From CAWGXZ01 sp963826695 (GTDB taxonomy: Bacteria > Pseudomonadota > Gammaproteobacteria > Burkholderiales > Burkholderiaceae_C): DNA of 64,000 bases. The stretch lies in contig CAWGXZ010000003.1 in assembly GCA_963826695.1 (NCBI GenBank), positions 558,001-622,000 on the forward strand. Reading direction: 5' to 3'. Shown in pieces: positions 47,840-58,063 of this stretch. The notes under the pieces were generated by a model. That model had not been told where the DNA came from. It was given only the letters and a program-made list of their open reading frames with translations, and searched no databases. Positions within the stretch are counted from its first letter, which is position 1. Every line of letters begins with the position of its first letter. The translations under genes and the position numbers were made by a program.

Positions 47840-48827
47840 GCTGCCCCGCCCCCTCGCTGCCGGCCAGCCGGCGCCGGATCAGCGCCGACAGGCCGATCAG
47901 GCCGCGCGGCAGCAGCGCCACGCTGGCGATGATCGTCAACCCCAGGCCGAGATGCCAGTGCCTGGCGAAGCTGCCGAACACCGCCTCCGACTGGAACAGC
48001 TCCTGCAGCAGCGCGAAAGCGAATGCGCCGAGCACCGCGCCGCGCAGGTGGCCCAGGCCGCCGAGGATGATCATCATCAGCACCGCGCCCGACTGGTGCC
48101 AGGCAAGCAGTTCCGGGTTGACGAAACCGTCCTTGACCGCGAACAGGAAGCCGGCCAGCCCGGCGATCGCGCCGGAGACGACGAAGGCCGCCAGCTTGTA
48201 CGGATAGGTCGAAAAGCCGGTCGCGCGCATCCGCTGCTCGCTCGCCTTGATGCCGGCCAGCGCCCGGCCGAACGGTGATCGCAGCAGCAGGGCGAGGAAG
48301 CCGAAGGCCAGCGTCAGGCAGGCGAGCACGAAGTAGTACATCGCCAGCGGCCTGCCGAGGTCGACCAGCACCCGGTCGCCGACCGACGCGACCGGCTTGG
48401 TGTTGAGGTAGATGCCGTCGGTACCGCCGCCGAGCGGGGTGTCGTGGACCACGTAATAGGCCATCTGTGCAAAGGCCAGCGTCACCATGATGAAGTAGAC
48501 GCCCTTGGTGCGCAGCGACAGCGCCCCCATGAACAGGGCGTAGAGCGCCGCCGCGGCGACCGCCGCCGGCAGCAGCCACCAAAGCTGCGCCGCATCGCTG
48601 GCCGGCGCCAGCAGCACCGCCGCATAGCCGGCCATGCCGAAGAAGGCCGCCTGGCCGAAGCAGACCAGCCCGGTCGTGCCGACCAGCAGCTCGAGGCTCA
48701 GCGCGAAGATCGCCAGGATCATGATCTTCGCCACCAGGTCGACGCCGAACTTGCCGGCGACCAGTGGATACAGCGCGAGTGCGGCGCCGGCCAGCAGCAC
48801 CGGAACGAGTTTTCCCGGGTTCATCAT
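47826..48827 (-). CDS. livM: LivM-type ABC transporter permease
   Basis: 333 residues from ATG 48827 (a second Met follows at once). About nine membrane helices; family motif LVGTTGLVCFGQAAFFGMAG near the N-terminus and GAIAGLAGFLFAVKDGFVNP, then MMIILGGLGHLRGAVLGAFA, the EAA-like loop. Start overlaps the livH stop by 4 nt (ATGA). Confidence 0.93.
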   Translation of the reverse strand: MMNPGKLVPVLLAGAALALYPLVAGKFGVDLVAKIMILAIFALSLELLVGTTGLVCFGQAAFFGMAGYAAVLLAPASDAAQLWWLLPAAVAAAALYALFMGALSLRTKGVYFIMVTLAFAQMAYYVVHDTPLGGGTDGIYLNTKPVASVGDRVLVDLGRPLAMYYFVLACLTLAFGFLALLLRSPFGRALAGIKASEQRMRATGFSTYPYKLAAFVVSGAIAGLAGFLFAVKDGFVNPELLAWHQSGAVLMMIILGGLGHLRGAVLGAFAFALLQELFQSEAVFGSFARHWHLGLGLTIIASVALLPRGLIGLSALIRRRLAGSEGAGQHVGA

Positions 48828-49706
48828 CCCGCCTTGAAGAGACCGTCGGGCTTCCACAGCAGGATGACCGCCATGAGCACGTAGACCAGCACGCCGGCCG
48901 CCTGCGGAAAAACGACCTTGCCGAAGGTGTCGACGAAGCCGATCAGCAGCGCCGCGACCAGCGCACCGCGGATCGAACCGATGCCGCCGATGACGACCAC
49001 CACGAAGCAGACGATCAGCACCTGGTTGCCCATCCCCGGGTAGACCGACGACACCGGGGCGGCGACCATGCCGGCCAGCACCGCCAGCGCCATGCCCGCG
49101 GCGAAGACGATGCGGTAGAGAAACTTGATGTCGATGCCGAGCGACTGCACCATCTCGCGGTTGGTGCTGCCGGCGCGGATCATCATGCCGAGACGGGTGC
49201 GCGTGAAGACGACATACATGCCGATCGCCAGCACGATGCACACCGCCGAGATGAACAGCCGGTAGACCGGGTAGGTCATCATCTCGCCGAGCGAGAAGCT
49301 GCCGGCCAGCAGCGGCGGCATCTGAACGCCGTGCACGTCGTCGCCGACCAGGATGCTGCGCAGCTCCTCGAAGACGAGGATCAGGCCGTAGGTCATCAGC
49401 ACCTGCTGCAGGTGCTCGCGCTCGTAGAGGTAGCTGTAGAAGACCCATTCGAGCAGGTAGCCGAGCAGCACCGCGAGCACCATGCCGACGACGAGCGTCG
49501 CGAAGAAGCCGCCGCCGAAGGTGCGCTCGACGACCGGCGCCAGCGCGAACGCCATGTAGGCGCCGATCATGTAGAAGCTGCCGTGCGCCAGGTTGATGAC
49601 GCCCATGATGCCGAAGATCAGCGTCAGCCCCGAGGCGACGAGGAACAGCAGCAGCCCGTACTGCAGCGCCGTTGAGGCACTGGATCAGGAAGGTGGGTAG
49701 GTCCAC
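48824..49706 (-). CDS. livH: LivH-type ABC transporter permease, one frameshift at about 49667
   Basis: The N-terminus starts at GTG 49706 (DLPTFLIQCLNG) and then shifts: the real continuation LQYGLLLFLVASGLTLIFGI runs into the next frame, where MGVINLAHGSFYMIGAYMAF follows. One extra base at 49667 (GGC-G-CTG in the coding sense) explains it. Without correction translation would have to start at the internal ATG 49606 and lack the first membrane helix. The rest (LMTYGLILVFEELRSILVGD, VVVVIGGIGSIRGALVAALL) is intact. About 293 residues when corrected. It follows livK with a structured intergenic element between. Confidence 0.88.
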
Positions 49707-49738
49707 GGGGTCAGTTGCTCGGGTTCATTGCAGCGTGC

Positions 49739-49861
49739 TGAGGTCGTGAAGATTTCGTCGCGAGCGGGTCGAGGTGGCGTCGAGGAGCGGAACCGTACTC
49801 GGGTACGGTGAGCACCGCAGATGCCAGATCGGCCCGCGCAGCAGAAAGATTCGCGGCCTCA
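49739..49861 (-). ncRNA. 123-nt structured intergenic element, copy A, between livK and livH
   Basis: In the direction of transcription the element begins with the livK stop codon TGA (49861-49859). Outer arms are TGAGGCCGCGAA... and ...TTCACGACCTCA (14 of 18 positions pair). The central stem pairs GCGGGCCGATCTGGC with GCCACCTCGACCCGC (12 of 15), and a perfect 7-bp apical hairpin ACCGTAC-CCGA-GTACGGT tops it. The whole is closely related to 58061-58185, with compensatory changes. It probably forms in the mRNA, stabilising the livK 3' end or reducing expression of livH onwards, but it could also be a DNA repeat of the REP type. Confidence 0.75.
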
Positions 49862-51031
49862 GGCCTTGCAGCCGCGCGCCGGATCGGCGAGCGCCTTGAC
49901 CGCGATGCCTGCGACCTTGTTCTCCTTGCCTTCGACCTTGCGCAGGTAGATGTCCTGCACCGGGTTGTGCGCCTTCGACAGGGTGAACGGTCCGCGCGGG
50001 CTGTCGATCTTGGCCTTCTCGACGGCGGCGGCGAACTCGGCCTTCTTGCCAGGGTCGCCCTTGGTCGCGGTCAGGCCGACGGCGAGGATCTGCCCGGCGT
50101 CGTAGCCCTGGACCGCGTAGACATCGGGCTGCATCTTGTAGGTCTTGGCGTAGGCCAGCCGGAAGGCGTTGTCGCGCGGCGTGTTCAGGCCGTCGGCATA
50201 GTGCAGCGTGGTGAACATGCCCTGGGCGGTGTCGCCCTGCGCCTCGAGCGTGCCATCGGTCAGGAAGCCGGGGCCATAGAGCGGAATCGACTTCGACAGA
50301 CCCGCTGCCGCATAGTCCTTGACGAACTTGACCGCACCGCCGCCGGCATAGAAGGCAAACACCGCATCGGGCTTGGCCGACGCGATGTCGGTCAGCAGCG
50401 CCTGGAACTCGACGTTCGGGAACGGCAGCGACAGCTGCTTGACGACCTTGCCGCCTTCCTTCTCGAAGCCTTCCTTGAAGGCGGTGGTCATCTCGTCGCC
50501 GGCAGCGTACTTCCAGCTGATCGTTGCGGCGTTCTTCTTGCCCTGCCTGGCGGCGACGATGCCGGCGGCGTACGCAGACTGCCAGTTCGAAAACGAGCTG
50601 CGGAAAATGTTCGGTGCGCACATCGCGCCGGTGACCGCATCGGCGCCGGCATTCGGCACGATCAGCAGCGTGCCGCTTTCCCGCACCGCCCGTGCCATGG
50701 CCGTTGCCACGCCGGAGTGCACCGTGCCGACGATCACGTCGACGTTGTCGCGCTTGATCAGCTTGTTGACGTTGTCGGTCGCCTTGGCCGGGTCGGACTC
50801 GTCGTCGACCTTGAAGAACTCGATCTCGCGGCCGCCGATCTTGCCGCCCTGCTCGGCGAGGTAGAGGCGGAAGCCGTTCTCGATCGCGGTGCCCAGCGCG
50901 GCATAGGTGCCGCTGGCCGGCAGCATCAGCCCGACCTTGAGCTTGCCTTGCGCCTGTGCCTGGGCAGGCGGTGCGGCAAGCAGCGCGGCAGTGAGGCCGG
51001 CACCGAGCAGGGAAAGCAGGGGCTTGTTCAT
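49859..51031 (-). CDS. livK: LivK-type periplasmic substrate-binding protein for the benzoate-linked ABC importer
   Basis: 390 residues from ATG 51031, with a Sec signal peptide (MNKPLLSLLGAGLTAALLAA, cleavage after AQAQ). Type I periplasmic fold: LKVGLMLPASGTYAALGTAI, IVGTVHSGVATAMARAVRES, WKYAAGDEMTTAFKEGFEKE, VYAVQGYDAGQILAVGLTAT. The start overlaps the hydrolase stop by 4 nt. Its position in the ligase operon suggests benzoate or a similar aromatic acid as ligand. Confidence 0.9.
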   Translation of the reverse strand: MNKPLLSLLGAGLTAALLAAPPAQAQAQGKLKVGLMLPASGTYAALGTAIENGFRLYLAEQGGKIGGREIEFFKVDDESDPAKATDNVNKLIKRDNVDVIVGTVHSGVATAMARAVRESGTLLIVPNAGADAVTGAMCAPNIFRSSFSNWQSAYAAGIVAARQGKKNAATISWKYAAGDEMTTAFKEGFEKEGGKVVKQLSLPFPNVEFQALLTDIASAKPDAVFAFYAGGGAVKFVKDYAAAGLSKSIPLYGPGFLTDGTLEAQGDTAQGMFTTLHYADGLNTPRDNAFRLAYAKTYKMQPDVYAVQGYDAGQILAVGLTATKGDPGKKAEFAAAVEKAKIDSPRGPFTLSKAHNPVQDIYLRKVEGKENKVAGIAVKALADPARGCKA

Positions 51032-51911
51032 CGTGAGTCTCCGTGGTCCGAAATGAAACGAATTGTCTCGTCGATCAGGCGAGCCGGCTGATCGCGGTGG
51101 ACGGCGTGCCCGCACCTGGGCAACTCGACCCGGCGGCACGCGGCGACGCGGCGGGAAATGCCGCGGATCTGCTCGAGCGTGCCGTACTCGTCGTCGAGGC
51201 CCTGTACCGCCAGCACCGGGCAGCCGATGCGCAGCAGGTCTGCCTCGATCGTCCAGGCAGCGAACGCCGGGTCGAGCCAGACCTGGTTCCAGCCCCAGAA
51301 GGCCGAATCGACATCGTCGTGATACGGCGCGAGCCGCTCGCGCAACCCGGTGTCGTAGAGGTCGCGCGCCTCGCGGATGCTGCGCAGGCCGAATTCCTCG
51401 ACCCGGATATGCGGCGCGACGACAACCAGGCCGGCGGTGCGCTGGGCGCGGGTGGCGGCGTGGATCAGGGCGATCGAGCCGCCGTCGCTGTGGCCGAACA
51501 GCCAGGGCTTGTCGGCGCCAAGGACATCGAGTCCGAGTGCATCGAGCAGCGCCGGCAGCAGCTCCTGCGCCTGCGCGTGCATGTAGCCGACCGGCCAGCG
51601 CTCGCCCGACGGACGCGGCGTCGAGCGGCCGTAGCCCGGACGCGAATAGACCAGCCCGCGGAAGTTGCCCGCGTCGCAGAGCTGCTGCGGGAACGCCTTC
51701 CACATCGCCACCGAGCCGAGGCCCTCGTGCAGGAAGACGAGCAGCGGCCGGCCGCGCCGCTCGCGACCGATCCAGCGGTATTCGATCCGAACCTGGCTGC
51801 CGCCCTGGGCCATTCGGGCAAAGCCGACAGCCGCACCGGGGCAGGCGGCGGCGTCGGGGCGGCGCGGCGTGGCGGCGGGTGCGGAGTCGACAACGTGTGC
51901 GGCGCGCGCCT

Positions 51912-51915
<4 letters not shown>
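51028..51915 (-). CDS. Alpha/beta hydrolase of the benzoate operon
   Basis: 295 residues from GTG 51915, overlapping the ligase stop by 4 nt (GTGA). Alpha/beta fold: LLVFLHEGLGSVAMWKAFPQ (oxyanion), SRPGYGRSTPRPSG, nucleophile in PWLFGHSDGGSIALIHAATR (Ser in GHSDG), Asp in VLAVQGLDDEYGT and terminal His in LPRCGHAVHRDQP. Hydrolases of this kind occur in box clusters and may act as a thioesterase or lactonase on stalled intermediates; the precise substrate is unknown. Confidence 0.88.
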
Positions 51916-53474
<1,559 letters not shown>

Positions 53475-53490
53475 GGCGATTCCTGGACGG

Positions 53491-53682
53491 CTAGAGCGAC
53501 AGCGGCTGCGCCGCGCGGGCATCGAGCACCTTCGGCTCGGCCTGGATCGCCGAGCGCCGGCGGTAGAAGGCGAGCCCGCCGAGCTGCTCGCCGCCCTCGG
53601 CCTGCCGAGGCCCGCCATGCAGCGAGTGCGGTATGACATTACCCCGTTCGCCGCCCAGGCAATTCCTCGGAAGTTCACCCAT
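53491..53682 (-). other. Coding-like fragment in the leader of the ligase operon, possible 3' remnant of a gene
   Basis: A frame ending at 53491, 16 bp before the ligase ATG, could start at ATG 53682. The C-terminal stretch LGGLAFYRRRSAIQAEPKVL then DARAAQPLSL has almost exclusively G or C at third positions, like real genes here, whereas the N-terminal part looks random. I do not recognise it. It may be the tail of a gene lost by deletion, or a small leader peptide. Confidence 0.4.
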
Positions 53683-53713
53683 GCGGCGTCCCGGTTGCTG
53701 CAGACATGCATCA

Positions 53714-53742
53714 AAGTTACACTGCGTGCCGAGGGTCGTCAA
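53714..53742 (-). promoter_or_regulatory. Sigma70-type promoter of the benzoate-CoA ligase operon with TGCA operator
   Basis: Minus strand: TTGACG (53742-53737), 17-bp spacer, TAACTT (53719-53714), then TGATGCATG where transcription would start. The TGCA at 53707-53710 is the core of BoxR/BzdR-type operators. The leader to the ligase ATG would be about 230 nt. Confidence 0.65.
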
Positions 53743-53754
53743 GCACTATAGTGC
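53743..53754. promoter_or_regulatory. GCACTATAGTGC palindrome at the boxR promoter
   Basis: A perfect 12-bp palindrome with TATAGT (53747-53752) as possible -10 for boxR, 22 bp before the GTG start, and TGCA at 53752-53755. It abuts the -35 of the divergent ligase promoter, so a bound regulator could control both. BoxR autoregulation is the natural reading. Confidence 0.55.
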
Positions 53755-53773
53755 ATACAGAGGGTAAACACCG

Positions 53774-54724
53774 GTGGCGAGTCTGCAGCGTGGAGGAGAG
53801 CCCGATCCGCTCGAGGCGACTGCGTTGAACGTGGCCGAGGCCGCGCAGGGCGGCGACGCCCGCGATCCGTTCCTGGTCGCCCTCGGCGACCGGGTGCGCT
53901 CGCTGCGGGCCCGCCGCGGGCTGACCCGCCGGGCGCTGGCGCAGGCGTCCGAGGTCTCCGAGCGGCACTTGGCAAACCTGGAGCTCGGCGTCGGCAATGC
54001 CTCGATTCTGGTTCTGCGGCAGGTGGCCAGGGCACTCGGCTGCGCGATCGCCGAGTTGCTCGGTGACGAGACCACCGCATCGCCCGAATGGTTGTTGATC
54101 CGCGACTTGCTGCAGGGCCGCGACGACGACGAATTGCGCCGTGGCCGGGTCGCGTTGACCGGGCTCTACGGCCAGGCCGGCGCGCCCGATGCCCGGCTGC
54201 GGCGGTTTGCGCTGATCGGCCTGCGCGGCGCCGGCAAGTCGACGCTCGGGCAATTGCTGGCCGATGACCTCGGCGTGCCCTTCGTCGAACTCAACCGGGA
54301 GATCGAGCGCGTTGCCGGTTGCGGTATTTCCGAGATCCAGAACCTGCTCGGACCTGCTGCCTACCGCCGCTACGAGCGGCGCGCGCTCGAAGAGTCGATC
54401 CAGCTTTTCCCGGACGCGGTGATCGCCACGCCGGGCGGCATCGTCTCCGATCCGGCCAGCTTCAACCTTCTGCTGGCCCATTGCTTTGCGATCTGGCTCA
54501 AGGCCGCGCCCGAGGAGCACATGCAGCGTGTCATTGCCCAGGGCGACCTGCGGCCGATGGCCGGCAACCTCGAGGCGATGGACGACCTGCGGCGCATTCT
54601 TGCCGGCCGTGCGCCGTTCTACGGCCGAGCCGACCTGACGCTCGACACCGGCGGGAAAACGCTCGACGAGAGCTTTGCCGCGGCACGCTTGGCGGTGCGA
54701 CAGGCGCTCGCGCTGCCCGTCTGA
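53774..54724 (+). CDS. boxR: BoxR/BzdR-type regulator: XRE HTH fused to shikimate-kinase-like domain
   Basis: 316 residues from GTG 53774. N-terminal helix-turn-helix: LRARRGLTRRALAQASEVSE and NLELGVGNASILVLRQVARA (residues about 43-90). C-terminal domain like shikimate kinase with P-loop LIGLRGAGKSTLGQLLADDL near residue 150 and IATPGGIVSDPASFNLL. In BoxR/BzdR this domain binds benzoyl-CoA rather than phosphorylating shikimate, releasing repression of the benzoate genes. The position between the ligase and boxC operons and TGCA repeats at both promoters support this. Confidence 0.95.
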   Translation: MASLQRGGEPDPLEATALNVAEAAQGGDARDPFLVALGDRVRSLRARRGLTRRALAQASEVSERHLANLELGVGNASILVLRQVARALGCAIAELLGDETTASPEWLLIRDLLQGRDDDELRRGRVALTGLYGQAGAPDARLRRFALIGLRGAGKSTLGQLLADDLGVPFVELNREIERVAGCGISEIQNLLGPAAYRRYERRALEESIQLFPDAVIATPGGIVSDPASFNLLLAHCFAIWLKAAPEEHMQRVIAQGDLRPMAGNLEAMDDLRRILAGRAPFYGRADLTLDTGGKTLDESFAAARLAVRQALALPV

Positions 54725-54768
54725 TACCGGAAAACCCGGCGCAGGGCCGTTGGTGGCATGCCAACTGA

Positions 54769-54829
54769 TTGACAGTCGCGAAGCATGCACTAAGATGCAC
54801 GAACGCAACCGAAGATGCAATTTGATGCA
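54769..54829 (+). promoter_or_regulatory. boxC promoter overlapped by four TGCA operator boxes
   Basis: TTGACA (54769-54774), 16-bp spacer, TAAGAT (54791-54796). TGCA occurs at 54786, 54796, 54816 and 54826, that is two TGCA-N6-TGCA pairs 30 bp apart, all on one helical face. BzdR-type operators consist of TGCA repeats, and here they cover the -10 and the start site, so BoxR binding should repress boxC-boxB-boxA until benzoyl-CoA is present. Confidence 0.75.
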
Positions 54830-54844
54830 TGGCACCGGAGCCCG

Positions 54845-56518
54845 ATGATGTCCGACCAACCCATTCCGTCCAGCCGGGTCGACTACCAGATCGACCCCAC
54901 CCGCTACCGCCACTGGTCGCTGAAGGCCGAGGGCCCGGTCGCGACCCTCGGGCTGGCGATCGACGAGGACGGCGGGCTGCGCCCGGGCTACAAGCTCAAG
55001 CTGAACAGCTACGACCTGGGTGTCGACATCGAGCTGCACGACGCGCTGAACCGCATCCGCTTCGAGCACCCGGAAGTCCGCAGCGTGGTGCTGACGAGCC
55101 TGAAGGACCGGGTGTTCTGCTCCGGCGCCAACATCTTCATGCTCGGCGTTTCGAGCCACGCCTGGAAGGTGAATTTCTGCAAGTTCACCAACGAGACGCG
55201 CAACGGCATCGAGGATTCGTCGCGCCATTCGGGGCTGAAGTTCATCGCCGCCGTCAACGGCGCCTGCGCCGGAGGCGGCTACGAGGTGGCGCTGGCTTGC
55301 GACGAGATCGTCCTCGTCGACGACCGCTCGTCGTCGGTCTCGCTGCCCGAGGTGCCGCTGCTCGGCGTGCTGCCGGGGACCGGCGGGCTGACCCGGGTGA
55401 CCGACAAGCGCAAGGTTCGCCACGACCTCGCCGATATCTTCTGCACCAGCGTCGAAGGCGTGCGCGGCCAGAAGGCCGTCGACTGGCGCCTGGTCGACCG
55501 CATCGCCAAGCCAGCGGTCTTCGCCAGGGTGGTGCAGGAGCGCGCGCTGGCGCTGGCCGGGCAGAGCGATCGCCCCGCCGACGCACAGGGCGTCATGCTG
55601 ACGCCGCTCGAGCGGCGCATCGAAGCCGACGCGCTGCACTACCGAAATGTCTCGGTCGAGATCGACCGCAGGCGCCGGGTCGCCACGTTCACGGTCCGCG
55701 CGCCGCAGCAGCCGCAGCCCGAAACGGCCGCAGCGGTCGTCGCCGCCGGCAGCGCGTGGTGGCCGCTGCAGATGGCCCGCGAGCTCGACGACGCGATCCT
55801 CTCGATGCGCACCAACGAACTCGACATCGGCACCTGGCTGATCAAGACCGAAGGCGACGCCGCTGCGGTGCTGGCCAGCGACGCGGTGCTGATCGCCCAT
55901 CGCGAACACTGGCTGGTGCGCGAGACGATCGGTCTGCTGCGCCGCACCTTCGCCCGGCTCGACGTCTCGTCGCGCAGTCTGTTCGCGCTGATCGAGCCGG
56001 GCTCCTGCTTCGCCGGCACGCTGCTCGAACTTGCGCTCGCCTGCGACCGGAGCTACCAGCTGGCGCTGCCCGACGACCCGGCGCGCGCGCCGTCGATCCA
56101 GGTCGGCGAGGTCAATTTCGGCTTGTTCCCGATGGTGACCGGCCAGTCGCGGCTCGGCCGCCGCTTCTACGACGAGGTGCCGGCGCTCGACGCGGTGCGG
56201 GCACAGGCCGGCAAGCCGCTCGACGCCGACGCGGCGCTGGCGGTCGGCCTGGTCACGGCGGCACCCGACGACATCGACTGGGACGACGAGATCCGCATCG
56301 CCATCGAGGAGCGCATTGCGATGTCGCCCGACGCGCTGACCGGCCTGGAGGCCAACCTGCGTTTCAACGGCACGGAGACGATGGCCACGCGCATCTTCGG
56401 CCGCCTCACGGCTTGGCAGAACTGGATCTTTCAGCGCCCCAACGCCGTCGGCGAGAAGGGCGCGCTGAAGGTCTACGGCAAGGGCGACAAGGTGCAGTTC
56501 GACCTGAACCGCGTCTAG
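54845..56518 (+). CDS. boxC: 2,3-epoxybenzoyl-CoA dihydrolase (BoxC)
   Basis: 557 residues from ATG 54845 (ATG 54848 equally possible; GGAG lies just upstream). Enlarged crotonase-like protein: RSVVLTSLKDRVFCSGANIF, AAVNGACAGGGYEVALACDE, SLPEVPLLGVLPGTGGLTRV, and a second half with LFALIEPGSCFAGTLLELAL. BoxC hydrolytically opens the 2,3-epoxide of benzoyl-CoA to 3,4-dehydroadipyl-CoA semialdehyde and formate without oxygen. First gene of the rightward box operon. The semialdehyde dehydrogenase boxD is not in this window. Confidence 0.97.
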   Translation: MMSDQPIPSSRVDYQIDPTRYRHWSLKAEGPVATLGLAIDEDGGLRPGYKLKLNSYDLGVDIELHDALNRIRFEHPEVRSVVLTSLKDRVFCSGANIFMLGVSSHAWKVNFCKFTNETRNGIEDSSRHSGLKFIAAVNGACAGGGYEVALACDEIVLVDDRSSSVSLPEVPLLGVLPGTGGLTRVTDKRKVRHDLADIFCTSVEGVRGQKAVDWRLVDRIAKPAVFARVVQERALALAGQSDRPADAQGVMLTPLERRIEADALHYRNVSVEIDRRRRVATFTVRAPQQPQPETAAAVVAAGSAWWPLQMARELDDAILSMRTNELDIGTWLIKTEGDAAAVLASDAVLIAHREHWLVRETIGLLRRTFARLDVSSRSLFALIEPGSCFAGTLLELALACDRSYQLALPDDPARAPSIQVGEVNFGLFPMVTGQSRLGRRFYDEVPALDAVRAQAGKPLDADAALAVGLVTAAPDDIDWDDEIRIAIEERIAMSPDALTGLEANLRFNGTETMATRIFGRLTAWQNWIFQRPNAVGEKGALKVYGKGDKVQFDLNRV

Positions 56519-56635
56519 CCGCGGCAGCCGCAAACGCCTTTCAAGCCGCTCGGGCCGACCCTGTAGAAGCCAGCCCGCGCCCCATGTCCCGTCCAGGCTG
56601 CACTTGTCGCAGCCCCGTACTTCAGGAGCACGCCC

Positions 56636-58063
56636 ATGAGCACCATCAACTACGCCGAGAAAATCCCGAACAACGTCAACCTCGGCGAGGACCGCGCGCT
56701 GCAGCGCGCACTCGAGCAGTGGCAGCCCAACTTCGTCAACTGGTGGGACGAGACCGGCCCCGAGAACTCGACCGACTACGACGTCTACCTGCGCACCGCG
56801 GTCAGCGTCGACCCACAGGGCTGGGCGCAGTTCGGCCACGTCAAGATGCGCGACTACCGCTGGGGCATCTTCCTCAACCCGGGCGACCCGAACCGTCTGA
56901 TCCAATTCGGTGACCAGAAGGGCGAGAAGGCCTGGGCCGAGGTCCCCGGCGAGCACCGCGCCAACCTGCGCCGCATCATCGTCACCCAGGGCGACACCGA
57001 GCCCGCCTCGGTCGAGCAGCAGCGCCACCTCGGCCTGACCGCGCCGAGCATGTACGACCTGCGCAACCTGTTCCAGATCAACGTCGAGGAGGGCCGCCAC
57101 CTCTGGGCGATGGTCTACTTGCTGCAGCGCCATTTCGGCCGCGACGGCCGTGAGGAGGCCGAGGCCCTGCTCGAGCGCCGCTCGGGCGACGAGAACAATC
57201 CACGCATCCTCGAGGCCTTCAACGAGAAGACGCCCGACTGGCTGGCGTTCTTCATGTTCACCTACTTCACCGACCGCGACGGCAAGTTTCAGCTGGCGGC
57301 ACTTTCCGAAAGCAGCTTCGACCCGCTGGCGCGGACGACGAAGTTCATGCTGACCGAGGAAGCGCACCACATGTTCGTCGGCGAAAGCGGCGTCTCGCGG
57401 GTGCTGCAGCGCACCTGCCAGGTGATGAACGAACTGAAGACCGACGACGCCGAGAAGGTGCGCGCGGCCGGCGCCATCGACCTGGGGACGGTCCAGCGCT
57501 ATCTCAATTTCCACTACAGCGTGACGATCGACCTGTTCGGCGCCGACCAGTCGAGCAACGCCGCCACCTTCTACAGCTCGGGCCTGAAGGGCCGCTACGA
57601 GGAAGGCAAGCGCAGCGACGACCATGTTCTCAAGGGCCAGACCTACAAGGTTCTCGAGGTCCAGGGCGGCCAGCTGGTCGAGAAGGAAGTGCCGATGCTC
57701 AACGCACTCAACGAGGTGCTGCGCGACGACTTCATCAAGGACTCGGTCGCCGGGGTCGAGCGCTGGAACAAGGTGATTGCCAAGGCCGGCATCCCGATCC
57801 GGCTCGAGGTGCCGCACAAGGCCTTCCACCGCAACATCGGCGCGCTCGCCGGCATCAAGCTGTCCCCCGACGGCCGGGTGGTGGGCGAAAGCGAGTGGGA
57901 CGCCCGCAAGGACCAGTGGCTGCCGACCGACGACGACCGCGCCTTCGTCGCCTCACTGATGGGACGGGTCGTCGAGCCCGGCAAGTTCGCCAACTGGATC
58001 GCGCCGCCGGTGATGGGCGTCAACCGTCAGCCGGTCGATTTCGAGTATGTGCGCTTCAACTGA
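56636..58063 (+). CDS. boxB: Benzoyl-CoA 2,3-epoxidase, oxygenase component (BoxB)
   Basis: 475 residues from ATG 56636 (AGGAGCACGCCC upstream). Di-iron ferritin-like helices carry FQINVEEGRHLWAMVYLLQR (Glu near 150, His near 153) and MLTEEAHHMFVGESGVSRVL (Glu near 240, His near 243), the ligand pattern of BoxB. YGKG-independent C-terminal region IRLEVPHKAFHRNIGALAGI also fits. It epoxidises benzoyl-CoA using oxygen and electrons from BoxA. 117 bp after boxC; its stop codon is the first element of a structured repeat. Confidence 0.97.
   Translation: MSTINYAEKIPNNVNLGEDRALQRALEQWQPNFVNWWDETGPENSTDYDVYLRTAVSVDPQGWAQFGHVKMRDYRWGIFLNPGDPNRLIQFGDQKGEKAWAEVPGEHRANLRRIIVTQGDTEPASVEQQRHLGLTAPSMYDLRNLFQINVEEGRHLWAMVYLLQRHFGRDGREEAEALLERRSGDENNPRILEAFNEKTPDWLAFFMFTYFTDRDGKFQLAALSESSFDPLARTTKFMLTEEAHHMFVGESGVSRVLQRTCQVMNELKTDDAEKVRAAGAIDLGTVQRYLNFHYSVTIDLFGADQSSNAATFYSSGLKGRYEEGKRSDDHVLKGQTYKVLEVQGGQLVEKEVPMLNALNEVLRDDFIKDSVAGVERWNKVIAKAGIPIRLEVPHKAFHRNIGALAGIKLSPDGRVVGESEWDARKDQWLPTDDDRAFVASLMGRVVEPGKFANWIAPPVMGVNRQPVDFEYVRFN

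Noticed and set aside
53774..54724. Annotation as shikimate kinase
   Set aside because: The kinase-like domain is fused to an XRE helix-turn-helix and lies in a box cluster, which is the BoxR/BzdR architecture.
53717..57829. A 1370-codon open frame on the minus strand across boxR, boxC and boxB
   Set aside because: It is a shadow of the well-identified plus-strand box genes; its composition is Arg/Ala/Gly-rich without family motifs. Very high GC makes long antisense frames common.
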